A stretch of 64,000 nucleotides of DNA. Source: Lishizhenia sp965656535 (lineage in GTDB: Bacteria; Bacteroidota; Bacteroidia; Flavobacteriales_D; Crocinitomicaceae). Positions 45,191 through 53,797 of the stretch are shown here, piece after piece. Below the pieces are notes generated by a model. The model had not been told where the DNA came from, ran no database searches, and saw only the letters and a program-made list of their open reading frames with translations. A program made the translations under genes and the position numbers. The stretch spans positions 1 to 64,000 of the forward strand of contig CBFHKX010000006.1 in the NCBI GenBank assembly GCA_965656535.1, in the 5' to 3' direction. Within the stretch, counting starts at the first letter, position 1. Every line of letters starts with the position of its first letter.

Positions 45191-45529
45191 TTATTTCTTA
45201 CCTTTACGTTTAACAAAAATTTGGTCTGCTATTTTCTTTGAATCAACACAATATTTATCGTCTCCTTTTTGATTCCATTCTCCTGTAGTGTTGATATAAT
45301 GCTGTACCGTTTTTTCAATAACCTTGTCATATCCTCCAAAACCATCAAGCATAGCTTTCACTTCTTTTTGATAATCGTTATTATCGAGTTCATCATGCTT
45401 CACCAAATCCCACTGCCTATTAATTCTTTTCAGCTTTTCTTTATAATCTGGATTTTTTGTCTTAAAAGCCATTAGAAATAGCGAAAGTGCTTTAGCTTCT
45501 GGTGTTGGCTTGTCTGAATTTTTGACCAT
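45191..45529 (-). CDS. Hypothetical protein
   Basis: 112 aa, strongly charged and Lys-rich, with no signal or membrane segment. It is predicted to be helical. The C-terminal KKIADQIFVKRKGKK is basic. I do not recognise it and could find no context that hints at a role. The call as a real gene rests on length, start and lack of a better overlapping frame. Confidence 0.55.
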   Translation of the reverse strand: MVKNSDKPTPEAKALSLFLMAFKTKNPDYKEKLKRINRQWDLVKHDELDNNDYQKEVKAMLDGFGGYDKVIEKTVQHYINTTGEWNQKGDDKYCVDSKKIADQIFVKRKGKK

Positions 45530-45688
45530 GATACTCTGTGATATTATTATTTCTGGTAAAGGTAGTTTAATTAGATTACCGGTACATGTGATAGCTAGAT
45601 ATTCTTAGTGCAAAATCGGCTGAGATGATATATCGTTAAGTTAACTAACATAAACGCACACATTATAGGGCTAAATAAAAAAAGACCT

Positions 45689-45696
45689 TATTTTTG
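45689..45696 (+). promoter_or_regulatory. TAnnTTTG element for tyrS
   Basis: TATTTTTG, 17 bases before ATG 45714. Confidence 0.5.
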
Positions 45697-45713
45697 TTGT
45701 AAAATTATACGCA

Positions 45714-46997
45714 ATGCCAACAAATTTTATTGAAGAGTTACGCTGGAGAGGAATGGTACAGGATATTATGCCAGGTACAGAAGAACAACTTTCTAAAGAA
45801 ATGACTACGGGTTATGTAGGATTTGATCCTACGGCAGACTCACTTCATGTTGGTAATTTGTTGCCTATTACTTTATTAATGCACATGCAACGTGCTGGCC
45901 ACAGACCAATTGCTCTGGTTGGTGGTGCTACAGGTATGGTTGGAGATCCTTCTGGAAAATCTGCAGAGCGTAATTTATTAGACGAAGAAACACTTGCTCA
46001 CAATATTGCCGGACAAACCGCACAATTAGAAAAGTTTTTAGATTTTGATAAAAGTAAAGACAACGGCGCACTTTTAGTAAACAACTATGATTGGATGAAG
46101 AAATTCTCGTTTATAGAATTTATTAGAGACGTGGGTAAACACATTACGGTTAACTACATGAGTGCAAAGGATTCTGTTAAGAAGCGCGTAGAAACGGGTT
46201 TATCTTTCACAGAGTTTTCTTACCAATTATTACAAGGTCATGATTTTGTGCACTTATACAAAACGCTAGACTGTAAATTACAAATGGGTGGTTCTGACCA
46301 GTGGGGAAATATTACTACGGGTACAGAATTAATTAGAAGAATGACTGGTGGAAATGCTTACGCCTTTACTTGTCCGCTACTTACTAAAGCAGACGGAGGT
46401 AAATTTGGTAAAACCGAGTCTGGAACAGTTTGGTTAGATCCAGAAAAAACATCTCCATATGAGTTTTACCAATTTTGGTTAAATGCGAGCGATGAAGATG
46501 CAAAAAAACTGATTCGCTTTTATACTTTTTTAGACAAAGAAACGATAGAGAAAATAGAAGCTGAACACAATGAAGCTCCGCATTTAAGAATACTACAAAA
46601 TGCAATTGCAGACGATGTTACGGCCAGAGTGCATGGAGAAGAAGCCTTAAAAACAGCCAAATTGGCTACTAAGATATTGTTTAGTAAATCTACAGAAGAA
46701 GATTTAAAACAATTAACAAACGAGCAGTTCTTATCTATTTTTGACGGCGTACAACAAGCAACAGTTGAGAAATCTAAAATTGATGAAGGGTTAAGTATTA
46801 TACAAGCTTTGGCATCTGAAACCGGTTTCTTAAAATCTAACGGAGAAGCAAAACGCGAGTTAAAAGGAAATGCAATTTCTGTAAATAAAGCCAAGGTAAA
46901 AGAAGACTTTATGATAACACCAGAGCAGTTAATCAACGATAGGTTTGTGTTACTTGGAAAAGGAAAAAAGAACAATTATATACTCGTTGCAGAGTAG
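45714..46997 (+). CDS. tyrS: Tyrosine--tRNA ligase
   Basis: Class I aminoacyl-tRNA synthetase. The 427-aa protein has the HIGH-like HVGN (45-48), the tyrosine-site segment QGHDFVHLY and QMGGSDQWGNI, and the KMSKS-like KFGKT (about 229-233). Residues about 360-427 form the S4-like tail that binds tRNA. This is the standard TyrRS length. The acyltransferase gene follows after 11 bases. Confidence 0.96.
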   Translation: MPTNFIEELRWRGMVQDIMPGTEEQLSKEMTTGYVGFDPTADSLHVGNLLPITLLMHMQRAGHRPIALVGGATGMVGDPSGKSAERNLLDEETLAHNIAGQTAQLEKFLDFDKSKDNGALLVNNYDWMKKFSFIEFIRDVGKHITVNYMSAKDSVKKRVETGLSFTEFSYQLLQGHDFVHLYKTLDCKLQMGGSDQWGNITTGTELIRRMTGGNAYAFTCPLLTKADGGKFGKTESGTVWLDPEKTSPYEFYQFWLNASDEDAKKLIRFYTFLDKETIEKIEAEHNEAPHLRILQNAIADDVTARVHGEEALKTAKLATKILFSKSTEEDLKQLTNEQFLSIFDGVQQATVEKSKIDEGLSIIQALASETGFLKSNGEAKRELKGNAISVNKAKVKEDFMITPEQLINDRFVLLGKGKKNNYILVAE

Positions 46998-47008
46998 AAC
47001 ATATTAAA

Positions 47009-48085
47009 ATGCTTGCAACGGAAAAAAACTATATAAAAGCACTCACATTTCCTAGATTTGTTCTGGCTCTAATGGTAGTTATTTTTCATTATGGTAAAGA
47101 AGCTTTTCCGTTTGGACCAGAAGATTACGGCTTAACAAAGTTTGTATTATACAGCAATTTAGCTGTTAGCTTTTTCTTTTTCCTTTCCGGATTTATTTTA
47201 ATTTATAATTACTGGAACAAAAAGGTAAATGTAAAAGAGTTTTACCTAAAACGTATCGCAAGAATTTATCCTATTTATCTCGTTACACTCTTAATTGTAG
47301 CTGTGTTAAGCATTATCTATTCTACCGTAGCTTATGAAGGAACAACAAACTTACTTTTTCATACCTTAGGTTTACAAGCATGGATACCCGGAACAGAGTT
47401 GTATTTTAACTTTCCTGCATGGTCTATCAGTGTTGAGTTTTTCTTTTATCTGTTATTTCCCTTCTTATTATTAGTCTTAAAAAGATTAAGTATACAAACA
47501 AGGACCTTGCTTATCTTGGGCATTTACTGTTTTAGTACACTTCAGTTTTATTATTTCGCGGAGTATGCATGGAAGCCTAATGCAGAGAGTTGGAACAGTT
47601 TTCTTGTATATTTTCCAGTATGGCATTTAAACACTTTTTTGATGGGAATGCTAGGCGGATTAATTACATTGAAGCTAAAAGAATTTAAAAAATCGAGTTA
47701 TTTGTGGTTTTTTATAGCCGTAATTGCTAGTGCGTTATTCGTTCTGATACTTGGTACTCAAAACCTAATTACACGTTATGCTCACAATGGTGCTTTGGCT
47801 CCTATTTTTATTCTAATTACCATTGGATTAGCGAAAGATCGTAGGGTTTTAAACCGAATTTTTGGTTGGAAACCATTCCTATTCTTAGGTGAAATTAGTT
47901 ACGGCGTTTACCTCTGGCAATTTATCGTCTACATTTTATTTACGCAGTTTACGCAGTTTCCATCTGCGTATGGTAGGTATTTTTACGTGTACTTGGTTGT
48001 TTTAATCTTTACTGGGTCAATTTCTTACATATACATAGAAAAGCCAGCAAGAAAGTGGATACTTAAAACATGGCAAAAGAGATAA
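47009..48085 (+). CDS. Acyltransferase family 3 membrane protein (OafA-like)
   Basis: 358 aa with about ten membrane segments. The N-terminal LTFPRFVLALMVVIFHYGKEAFPFG places the conserved His in VIFHYG, and FFFLSGFILIYNYWNKK and ARIYPIYL are also family motifs. These enzymes transfer acyl groups to surface sugars or lipids. The substrate is unknown. It is cotranscribed with tyrS. Its stop abuts the ppx stop on the other strand. Confidence 0.87.
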   Translation: MLATEKNYIKALTFPRFVLALMVVIFHYGKEAFPFGPEDYGLTKFVLYSNLAVSFFFFLSGFILIYNYWNKKVNVKEFYLKRIARIYPIYLVTLLIVAVLSIIYSTVAYEGTTNLLFHTLGLQAWIPGTELYFNFPAWSISVEFFFYLLFPFLLLVLKRLSIQTRTLLILGIYCFSTLQFYYFAEYAWKPNAESWNSFLVYFPVWHLNTFLMGMLGGLITLKLKEFKKSSYLWFFIAVIASALFVLILGTQNLITRYAHNGALAPIFILITIGLAKDRRVLNRIFGWKPFLFLGEISYGVYLWQFIVYILFTQFTQFPSAYGRYFYVYLVVLIFTGSISYIYIEKPARKWILKTWQKR

Positions 48086-48991
48086 CTATTTCTTTTTCTT
48101 CTTTTTCTTTGCTCGTTGTAATTCCTGAAGGTGCATATCGTAAACAATACCATCTGATAAACCTATTTTTGGAACAAAAACTTCTTTCGCCTTTAAGGTT
48201 TTTAAAACGTAATTGTATATTTCGCAAGCTGGTACAATAACGTCTGCCCTATCTGGTTTTAATTGATATTTTTCTACTCGATCTTCTAATGACATCGCAT
48301 TCAAACTGGTGTGCAAATTTTCTAATTCGCTATAAGCCAATGGCTCCATATGTTTCTTCCCCAGCAACTTGTGAATTTTATTGATATTACCTCCGGTAGC
48401 AAATACTTTGTGTATCATTTTTTCATCTACTACCTCTTCTACCCACGTCTTTATATCTTTCCAAATATCTTGACTGGTTTTGCCTTTTAGCAATCGAATG
48501 GTACCAACGTTAAATGATTTCCCATCAATTCGTTCTCCTTTTTCGAATACAGAAATCTCTGTACTACCCCCTCCTACGTCAATAACTATAAAAGGAGAGT
48601 GCTTATCAAAATCAAGTAAAAAGAAGGTTGCAAAAATAATATTCGCTTCTTCTTCACCGTCAATTATATCAATTTCAATACCCGACTCTTCTAATATTTG
48701 ACGTTTAATTTGTTTTCCATTCTCAGCTTCTCTCATCGCACTTGTTGCACAAGCACGTAAACCTTCAACTTTAAAAACTTCAGAAATTAATTTAAAAGCC
48801 TGCATTGTTTTAGAAAACTCTTGTGCTTTGACAGACGAGATTCTGCCATCCTCAAATACTTCTAAACCTAAACGCAACGGAACTCTAGTATAGCTTATTT
48901 TTCTTACAAATGAATGACCATTCTCCTTAACTACCTCGCCTACAAGTAGTCGTGCAGCATTTGTTCCAATATCAATAGCTCCGTATTTCAA
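48086..48991 (-). CDS. ppx: Exopolyphosphatase/GppA-type phosphatase
   Basis: 301 aa of the Ppx/GppA family, which hydrolyses polyphosphate or pppGpp. The ASKHA-fold motifs DIGTNAARLL (5-14) and IDVGGGSTEISVF (about 137-149) are visible. It is the short form without the C-terminal domain of long Ppx. It ends with a poly-lysine tail of seven residues. It lies 28 bases after ppk1 on the same strand, so the pair makes and breaks polyphosphate. Confidence 0.9.
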   Translation of the reverse strand: MKYGAIDIGTNAARLLVGEVVKENGHSFVRKISYTRVPLRLGLEVFEDGRISSVKAQEFSKTMQAFKLISEVFKVEGLRACATSAMREAENGKQIKRQILEESGIEIDIIDGEEEANIIFATFFLLDFDKHSPFIVIDVGGGSTEISVFEKGERIDGKSFNVGTIRLLKGKTSQDIWKDIKTWVEEVVDEKMIHKVFATGGNINKIHKLLGKKHMEPLAYSELENLHTSLNAMSLEDRVEKYQLKPDRADVIVPACEIYNYVLKTLKAKEVFVPKIGLSDGIVYDMHLQELQRAKKKKKKK

Positions 48992-49019
48992 ACTCCTTAC
49001 TTTTTAGGAGGTTAAAATA

Positions 49020-51074
49020 TTAATTCTCTTGGGATTTTTCTAATAAATCTCTGTAATAATTGTACGTTTCATATTGAGAGCGGAAGGGTTCTTGACCAGT
49101 TTCTGGTTTTATATGTTTATTTCTTTGCGAAATATCTAAAACCCTAGCTTTCGCAGTATCCTTCCATTGGATTTCAAAAATATGGGCAATTTCTGCCTGT
49201 ATTGATTCATCTAAAATAGGTGCTGAAACTTCTATACGTTTGTCTAAATTTCTTGTCATCCAATCAGCAGATGATATGAAAAATTCTGGTTTTCCGTTAT
49301 TATGAAAAATAAAGAAACGCGTATGTTCCAAAAATCGGTCAACAATACTAATCACTTCAATATTCTCTGATTGCTTTTTCACTCCAGGAACTAAACAGCA
49401 AATTCCTCTACAAATAATCCTCACTTTAACTCCCGCCTTACTTGCATCGTAGAGCTTTGTAATCATCTTTTTATCTACTAAGTTATTCAGCTTAATGTCA
49501 ATTTTAGCAGGCAGTCCTTTTTTCGCGTTTCTAATTTCGCGCGTAATCAATTCAATAAATTTTCTACGCGTATTAAATGGTGAAACCATCAAACTTCGGT
49601 AAATTCCTCTATCAATATTGTTCTCCAACAATGTAAATACTTTGTCTACTTCTTTTGTGATGGCAATATTAGATGTTAGGAGTCCAAAATCTCCATAAAT
49701 TTTTGCTGTTCCTCCATGGAAATTTCCTGTACCTACATGTGATATAAATTGTGTTTTCTTGCCCGATATTCGCGTAATATGAATCAATTTTGAATGCACT
49801 TTAAGACTAGGAACACCGTAAATAAGTTTTGCTCCATGCTCTCTTAAAATATTAGACCAATACATATTATTTTCTTCGTCGAAACGCGCTTGCAGCTCTA
49901 CTACTACCGTTACTTTCTTTCCATTCTTTATTGCGTTTACTAGGGCATTAATTACTTGCGACCTTTTTGCTACACGATAAATATTAATCTTAATACTTTT
50001 TACCTTTGGATCTATAGCTGCTTCCCTTAACAAATCAACGATGTAATCAAATTTCTGATACGGATAGTGAAGTAAAATATCTTTGCTTTGTACCGTTTTA
50101 ATTACCGATTTTTGATTTTCTAATTCTGGATGATTTAAAGGAGGTAAATTTTCATACACAAAGTCCGGATTATTAAAATTTGGAAAGCGCATAAAATCTT
50201 TAAAGTTATGGTATCTTCCAGAAGGAGCAATATGATCGTCTTTCTCAATACCCAAAGCATCCATCAAGAATTTTAATAAATCTCCAGGCATATTTTCATC
50301 ATAGATAAAACGAACTGGTTCACCTTTTTTACGGTTTTTTATACCATCTTCCATTTTTTCCATCATAGAGATAGAAATATCATCATCTAAGTCTAACTCT
50401 GCGTCTCGAGTAAATTTAAAAGTATATGCTTCAATCTTGTCGTACTTAAAAATAGAGAAGATTTTTCCAAGGTGTAGGCGAATAATATCGTCTAATAAAA
50501 TTACATGCTCTTCGTTCTTTTTTCCTGGTAAAGATTTGAACCTATCGTGCGATGAAGGAATCTGAATTAAAGCATATTGTACTTTACCTCTCTTAATTGA
50601 GAACTTCACGGCCAAATAAATTCCCTTATCCTGTAATCTCGGAAACTTTCTTTTCTTATCTAGAATAATAGGTACAATATCCTGTTTTAAATCATTAGAA
50701 AAGTATTCAGAAAGCCAAACTCTATCGGCTTCATTTACTGTTTTTTCGTTGACATGGATTACATTTCGACTCTCTAGCTCTTTCATTATACGCTGATAAG
50801 CTAAATCAAAGACGCGTCTTTGTTTCTTTACGGTTAACTGAATTTCATCTAGTAAAGCCTTTGGCGAACCGTCAAACCCTTCTACACGCTTATCTTTAAG
50901 AGCAATCATTCTGTTTACAGAAGCAACACGTACTCGGAAAAATTCATCCATATTGTTGGAGTATATTCCTAAGAATCGAATACGTTCAACTAAAGGCACT
51001 GTTGCATCTAAGCTTTCTTGCAGTACACGTTCGTTAAAAGATAACCAACTCAGCTCTCTATTTATTAATTCCAT
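49020..51074 (-). CDS. ppk: Polyphosphate kinase 1
   Basis: Ppk1 makes polyphosphate from ATP. The 684-aa protein has the N-terminal ELINRELSWLSFNERVL, the phospholipase-D-like active-site histidine in VHSKLIHI and the second histidine in LEHTRFFIFH, with the SSADWMTRNLDKRIE motif near the end. I chose ATG 51074, whose product starts at the first conserved residues; a TTG three codons upstream is also in frame. It forms an operon with ppx. A PhoB-like two-component system lies close by, which suggests phosphate control, but that is inference. Confidence 0.95.
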   Translation of the reverse strand: MELINRELSWLSFNERVLQESLDATVPLVERIRFLGIYSNNMDEFFRVRVASVNRMIALKDKRVEGFDGSPKALLDEIQLTVKKQRRVFDLAYQRIMKELESRNVIHVNEKTVNEADRVWLSEYFSNDLKQDIVPIILDKKRKFPRLQDKGIYLAVKFSIKRGKVQYALIQIPSSHDRFKSLPGKKNEEHVILLDDIIRLHLGKIFSIFKYDKIEAYTFKFTRDAELDLDDDISISMMEKMEDGIKNRKKGEPVRFIYDENMPGDLLKFLMDALGIEKDDHIAPSGRYHNFKDFMRFPNFNNPDFVYENLPPLNHPELENQKSVIKTVQSKDILLHYPYQKFDYIVDLLREAAIDPKVKSIKINIYRVAKRSQVINALVNAIKNGKKVTVVVELQARFDEENNMYWSNILREHGAKLIYGVPSLKVHSKLIHITRISGKKTQFISHVGTGNFHGGTAKIYGDFGLLTSNIAITKEVDKVFTLLENNIDRGIYRSLMVSPFNTRRKFIELITREIRNAKKGLPAKIDIKLNNLVDKKMITKLYDASKAGVKVRIICRGICCLVPGVKKQSENIEVISIVDRFLEHTRFFIFHNNGKPEFFISSADWMTRNLDKRIEVSAPILDESIQAEIAHIFEIQWKDTAKARVLDISQRNKHIKPETGQEPFRSQYETYNYYRDLLEKSQEN

Positions 51075-51126
51075 GGTAAACAAATCGGGTTAGACAAAGA
51101 TTAATAATTTAATCCTTGTAACATAA

Positions 51127-51157
51127 AAAAGGAGAGCCTAAAATGGCGTCTCCTTTT
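51127..51157 (-). terminator. Terminator after the 175-aa lipoprotein gene
   Basis: A stem pairs 51127-51135 with 51149-51157 and holds an inner gcc/ggc stem. The minus-strand copy ends in TTTTTT. It lies between this lipoprotein gene and ppk1. Confidence 0.7.
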
Positions 51158-51185
51158 AAATTTAATATTTATTTAATATGTGTTT

Positions 51186-51713
51186 TTAAATCTTCATTCC
51201 TTTAACAACTCTGTCTTTACGCTTATTTTGTTGCCATTTCTTGAGTTTCACTTTCAAGTATGTATTGGCAGCTTTAGAGCTCGTAGAATAAATTTCATTC
51301 CCGTACTCTATTTCTCCTTTACCATTTCTCCAAATAGCTTGTAAGTAATATTGACCGTTATTTATATTTTCTTTCAAAGCAAAACGCAATACTTTACCAG
51401 AACCTCTTTCAAAACGAATCAGTATTGCACCGTCTTCTGCAAACTCTTCAAAAATACAAGGCGTACTTACAGGAATAATAACACGTTCAGATTCAGAACT
51501 TTCGTTTACTACTAAACCTCCATCTGCTTCTGTAGTTTTGGTTCCTTTACTCGACTTTTTTTCAAGTACAACGGGTTGAGAAGTATAAAACTGTACTTTT
51601 TTAATTTTAGTCTCATCCAATTCAAATTCTTGTCTAATTTTTTCTGTGTAAGGTATTTTTGTAGCGCAAGAAGCTAAAATAAGCACTCCAATAAGTATAG
51701 ATAAATATTTCAT
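51186..51713 (-). CDS. Hypothetical lipoprotein
   Basis: 175 aa with a lipoprotein signal (ILIGVLILASCAT, Cys16). The mature part is polar with a probable beta-sandwich and a basic tail KKWQQNKRKDRVVKGMKI. No known domain is recognised. It lies between the luxE-like gene and ppk1 with its own terminator. Confidence 0.75.
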   Translation of the reverse strand: MKYLSILIGVLILASCATKIPYTEKIRQEFELDETKIKKVQFYTSQPVVLEKKSSKGTKTTEADGGLVVNESSESERVIIPVSTPCIFEEFAEDGAILIRFERGSGKVLRFALKENINNGQYYLQAIWRNGKGEIEYGNEIYSTSSKAANTYLKVKLKKWQQNKRKDRVVKGMKI

Positions 51714-51756
51714 TTTTTTGTTTTAATTTATTTGTAACAAATATTATTCCTTTATT

Positions 51757-52746
51757 TTAATTTACCAACAAATTGCACCCTCTAATATCACTATTATCAA
51801 ATCTACCCACAATTTTAAATCCATTTTCTTCAATTCTTCCCAAATCTTGTGTGGCAATAAAACTGCATGAATATAAATTGGCTAAGTCAATTACATTTAC
51901 TCCTCCAGTTTTGTTTAAAGGCAAATAAGAAAATGCATCATTTATGTCTCTAATGATTATTTTCATCCAATTCGGAGCTAAAAATTTTTGTTGGGCTACA
52001 CTATAAGCTTGAGATAGTAATTCAGTCATCCCGTATTCAGAAGAAATAACAGGTACATCAAACGCTCGTTCTAAGGTTTCATGCAATTGTTCTTTGGTCA
52101 TTTCTTTTCTTCTTCCCTTCATTCCTCCAGTTTCAATTACTGTAACATCACTTAAATCAGGTTCAAACTCTGCCAAATCCAATAGAGCATAAGAAACACC
52201 AATTATAACAATTTTCTTTTGCGGATAATTCGCCTTAATGTCGTTAACATATTTAGGTAGATTAGAAACTTGATCTAAAAAATAGCGCGATAGTTGATGG
52301 TCAGAATTTTCAATAAGATGGTCTACCATATAAAGTAAAGAAGACTCTCCTTGCTCTACATAACTCGGCAAAAGAGCTATAATTATCTGATCCTTCGGGT
52401 TTCCGATTGAATTTTCATAGGTAGAATAAAAAGATTGTTTATACAACTTTAAGCTCGCCACATGATGTTGTGACCTAACACTACCCGTTGTACCCGAACT
52501 TTTAAAGGTTTTTTCTACCGTCAAACCTTGAGCAATTATTTTCTCTGATTTAAAAAAAGAAACAGGTAAAAAAGGAATTTCGGAAATGCACGTTGGATTT
52601 GTCCTACCTAGTAAATCACAAAATTTTTTATAAGGCAAGCAATGTTTGTATTGGTAATTAAAAACAGATAGCGCAACTTTTTCGAACGTTATATCCGTAA
52701 CGTTAAAAATTTGTTCTTCTAAAGCCTCATTTATTACCTTATTCAC
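51757..52746 (-). CDS. LuxE-like acyl-protein synthetase
   Basis: 329 aa of the LuxE family, which activates fatty acids as acyl-AMP and passes the acyl group to a Cys. The phosphate-binding motif FKSSGTTGSVRSQH (about 81-94) and a later EYGMTELLSQAY (about 238-249) are visible. No luxC, luxD or luciferase genes are nearby, so it is not a bioluminescence operon. Related genes occur alone in Bacteroidota. The substrate is unknown. A copy of the RNA-like hairpin element lies 35 bases before its start. Confidence 0.83.
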   Translation of the reverse strand: MNKVINEALEEQIFNVTDITFEKVALSVFNYQYKHCLPYKKFCDLLGRTNPTCISEIPFLPVSFFKSEKIIAQGLTVEKTFKSSGTTGSVRSQHHVASLKLYKQSFYSTYENSIGNPKDQIIIALLPSYVEQGESSLLYMVDHLIENSDHQLSRYFLDQVSNLPKYVNDIKANYPQKKIVIIGVSYALLDLAEFEPDLSDVTVIETGGMKGRRKEMTKEQLHETLERAFDVPVISSEYGMTELLSQAYSVAQQKFLAPNWMKIIIRDINDAFSYLPLNKTGGVNVIDLANLYSCSFIATQDLGRIEENGFKIVGRFDNSDIRGCNLLVN

Positions 52747-52781
52747 ATTGCAAAAATAGCAGAAAAAAAGGCTTTAAAAAG

Positions 52782-52841
52782 AATAAGAGCTTTAGACGGG
52801 CGTCCAAAGCTCTTATTACACTAATCAACCTAACCTACTAC
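52782..52841 (-). ncRNA. Putative RNA element, copy 2 (GTAGGTTAGGTT + 16-bp hairpin)
   Basis: On the minus strand the region has GTAGGTTAGGTT, then a 16-bp hairpin (52817-52802 with 52797-52782) with a GCCC loop. It shares the 5' stretch, apex and G-T wobble position with copy 1 at 2886-2938, while the lower stem differs and still pairs. After the stem the strand is T-rich (CTTTTT and a run of seven T), so this copy could also act as a terminator. The luxE-like start codon lies 35 bases after the hairpin. Confidence 0.5.
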
Positions 52842-52849
52842 TACTTCTA

Positions 52850-52857
52850 CAAATGTA
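52850..52857 (-). promoter_or_regulatory. TAnnTTTG element for the RNA-like element and luxE-like gene
   Basis: Minus strand TACATTTG, 32 bases before the hairpin. The -33 region is weak. Confidence 0.5.
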
Positions 52858-52953
52858 AGGCTTCTTTGACAGAAAAATAAACTTTTTGATTATGAAAATC
52901 TCCCGTTAAAAATTTCAAGAATCTAACAATCAAGTCATTTATTAAAATAATTC

Positions 52954-52982
52954 AATCGACAATTTTAAAATATTAATCGACA
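52954..52982. repeat. Direct repeat AATCGACA, 21-bp period
   Basis: AATCGACA occurs at 52954-52961 and again at 52975-52982, exactly two helical turns apart. Such spacing fits a response regulator binding as a dimer, and a response regulator gene follows. The distance to its predicted transcription start (about 110 bases) is long, so this is weak. Confidence 0.3.
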
Positions 52983-53077
52983 CATTTTTATTTTTAATGT
53001 GTAAAAATTAGATGTTTTATTTTCATTATCATTACAATTTGAGCCTTTAAAAACACATTAGGAGTCCAATATACTCG

Positions 53078-53085
53078 TATTTTTG
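53078..53085 (+). promoter_or_regulatory. TAnnTTTG element for the response regulator operon
   Basis: TATTTTTG, 38 bases before ATG 53124. Confidence 0.45.
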
Positions 53086-53123
53086 GTATTGAAAAAAGTC
53101 TTAATTTTACGGAAAATCGCAGA

Positions 53124-53795
53124 ATGAAGAAAATTATCGTTATTGACGACGAAGGAGACATCAGAGATCTACTTTCTTACAACTTAAAGAAAGAGGGTTT
53201 TGATGTACAAACCGCCGAAAACGGAAAACAAGGATTAGCATTAATAATAGAACATAAACCCGACCTCGTCTTATTAGATGTAATGATGCCAGAAATGGAT
53301 GGAATTGAGGTGTGCGACTCTATTCGAAAAACAACCGGCATGGAGGATGTGTTGATTTGTTTTCTTACCGCGAGAAATGAAGATTATAGTCAGATAGCTG
53401 GATTAGATGCCGGTGCAGATGATTATATCTCAAAACCGATTAAACCTAGGGTTTTAATCAGTAGAATTAATGCTTTATTAAGAAGAAAAAAGACAAGTGT
53501 AACAGCAGAATCTCACAATGATGAAGTATTGCTTATAAATCGCGATCAATATTTAGTTACACTAAGAGGTAAGCAACTGCATTTACCAAAGAAAGAATTT
53601 GAACTGTTAGCTCTTTTATCCAGCAAACCAGGAAACGTTTTTGAACGAGACATTATTTTAGACCGTGTTTGGGGTTCAGAAATTGTTGTAGGAGATAGAA
53701 CAATAGATGTACACGTAAGAAAACTGAGAGAAAAAATTGGATCACAGTACATCAAAACAATTAAAGGAGTTGGATATAAATTCATTTTAGACTAA
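53124..53795 (+). CDS. OmpR/PhoB-type response regulator
   Basis: 223 aa. The receiver domain (1-120) has Asp8, Asp9, the phosphoacceptor Asp52 (LLDVMMPEMDG) and Lys104 (YISKP). The C-terminal winged-helix domain (about 130-222) ends with the DRTIDVHVRKLREKIG and TIKGVGYKF motifs of the PhoB/OmpR class. The histidine kinase gene follows two bases later. The ppk-ppx genes nearby make phosphate sensing plausible, but this is not shown by the sequence. Confidence 0.92.
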   Translation: MKKIIVIDDEGDIRDLLSYNLKKEGFDVQTAENGKQGLALIIEHKPDLVLLDVMMPEMDGIEVCDSIRKTTGMEDVLICFLTARNEDYSQIAGLDAGADDYISKPIKPRVLISRINALLRRKKTSVTAESHNDEVLLINRDQYLVTLRGKQLHLPKKEFELLALLSSKPGNVFERDIILDRVWGSEIVVGDRTIDVHVRKLREKIGSQYIKTIKGVGYKFILD

Positions 53796-53797
53796 GG

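Larger units (their letters stand above)
52747..53123. other. Intergenic region between the luxE-like gene and the response regulator (377 bases)
   Basis: This divergent spacer holds copy 2 of the RNA-like element (52782-52841, minus strand) with a TACATTTG promoter element at 52850-52857, a pair of AATCGACA repeats at 52954 and 52975, a short inverted ACACATT/AATGTGT near 52980-53002, and a TAnnTTTG element at 53078-53085 for the response regulator. No open frame stands out. Confidence 0.6.

Noticed and set aside
48086..48110. Poly-lysine end of ppx as a frameshift site
   Set aside because: The frame ends cleanly at a stop next to the A-rich run, and the protein is complete for the short Ppx form; slippage cannot be judged from sequence alone.
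52980..53002. Short inverted repeat ACACATT/AATGTGT as a stable RNA hairpin
   Set aside because: It is AT-rich and short, of a kind expected by chance in this composition.
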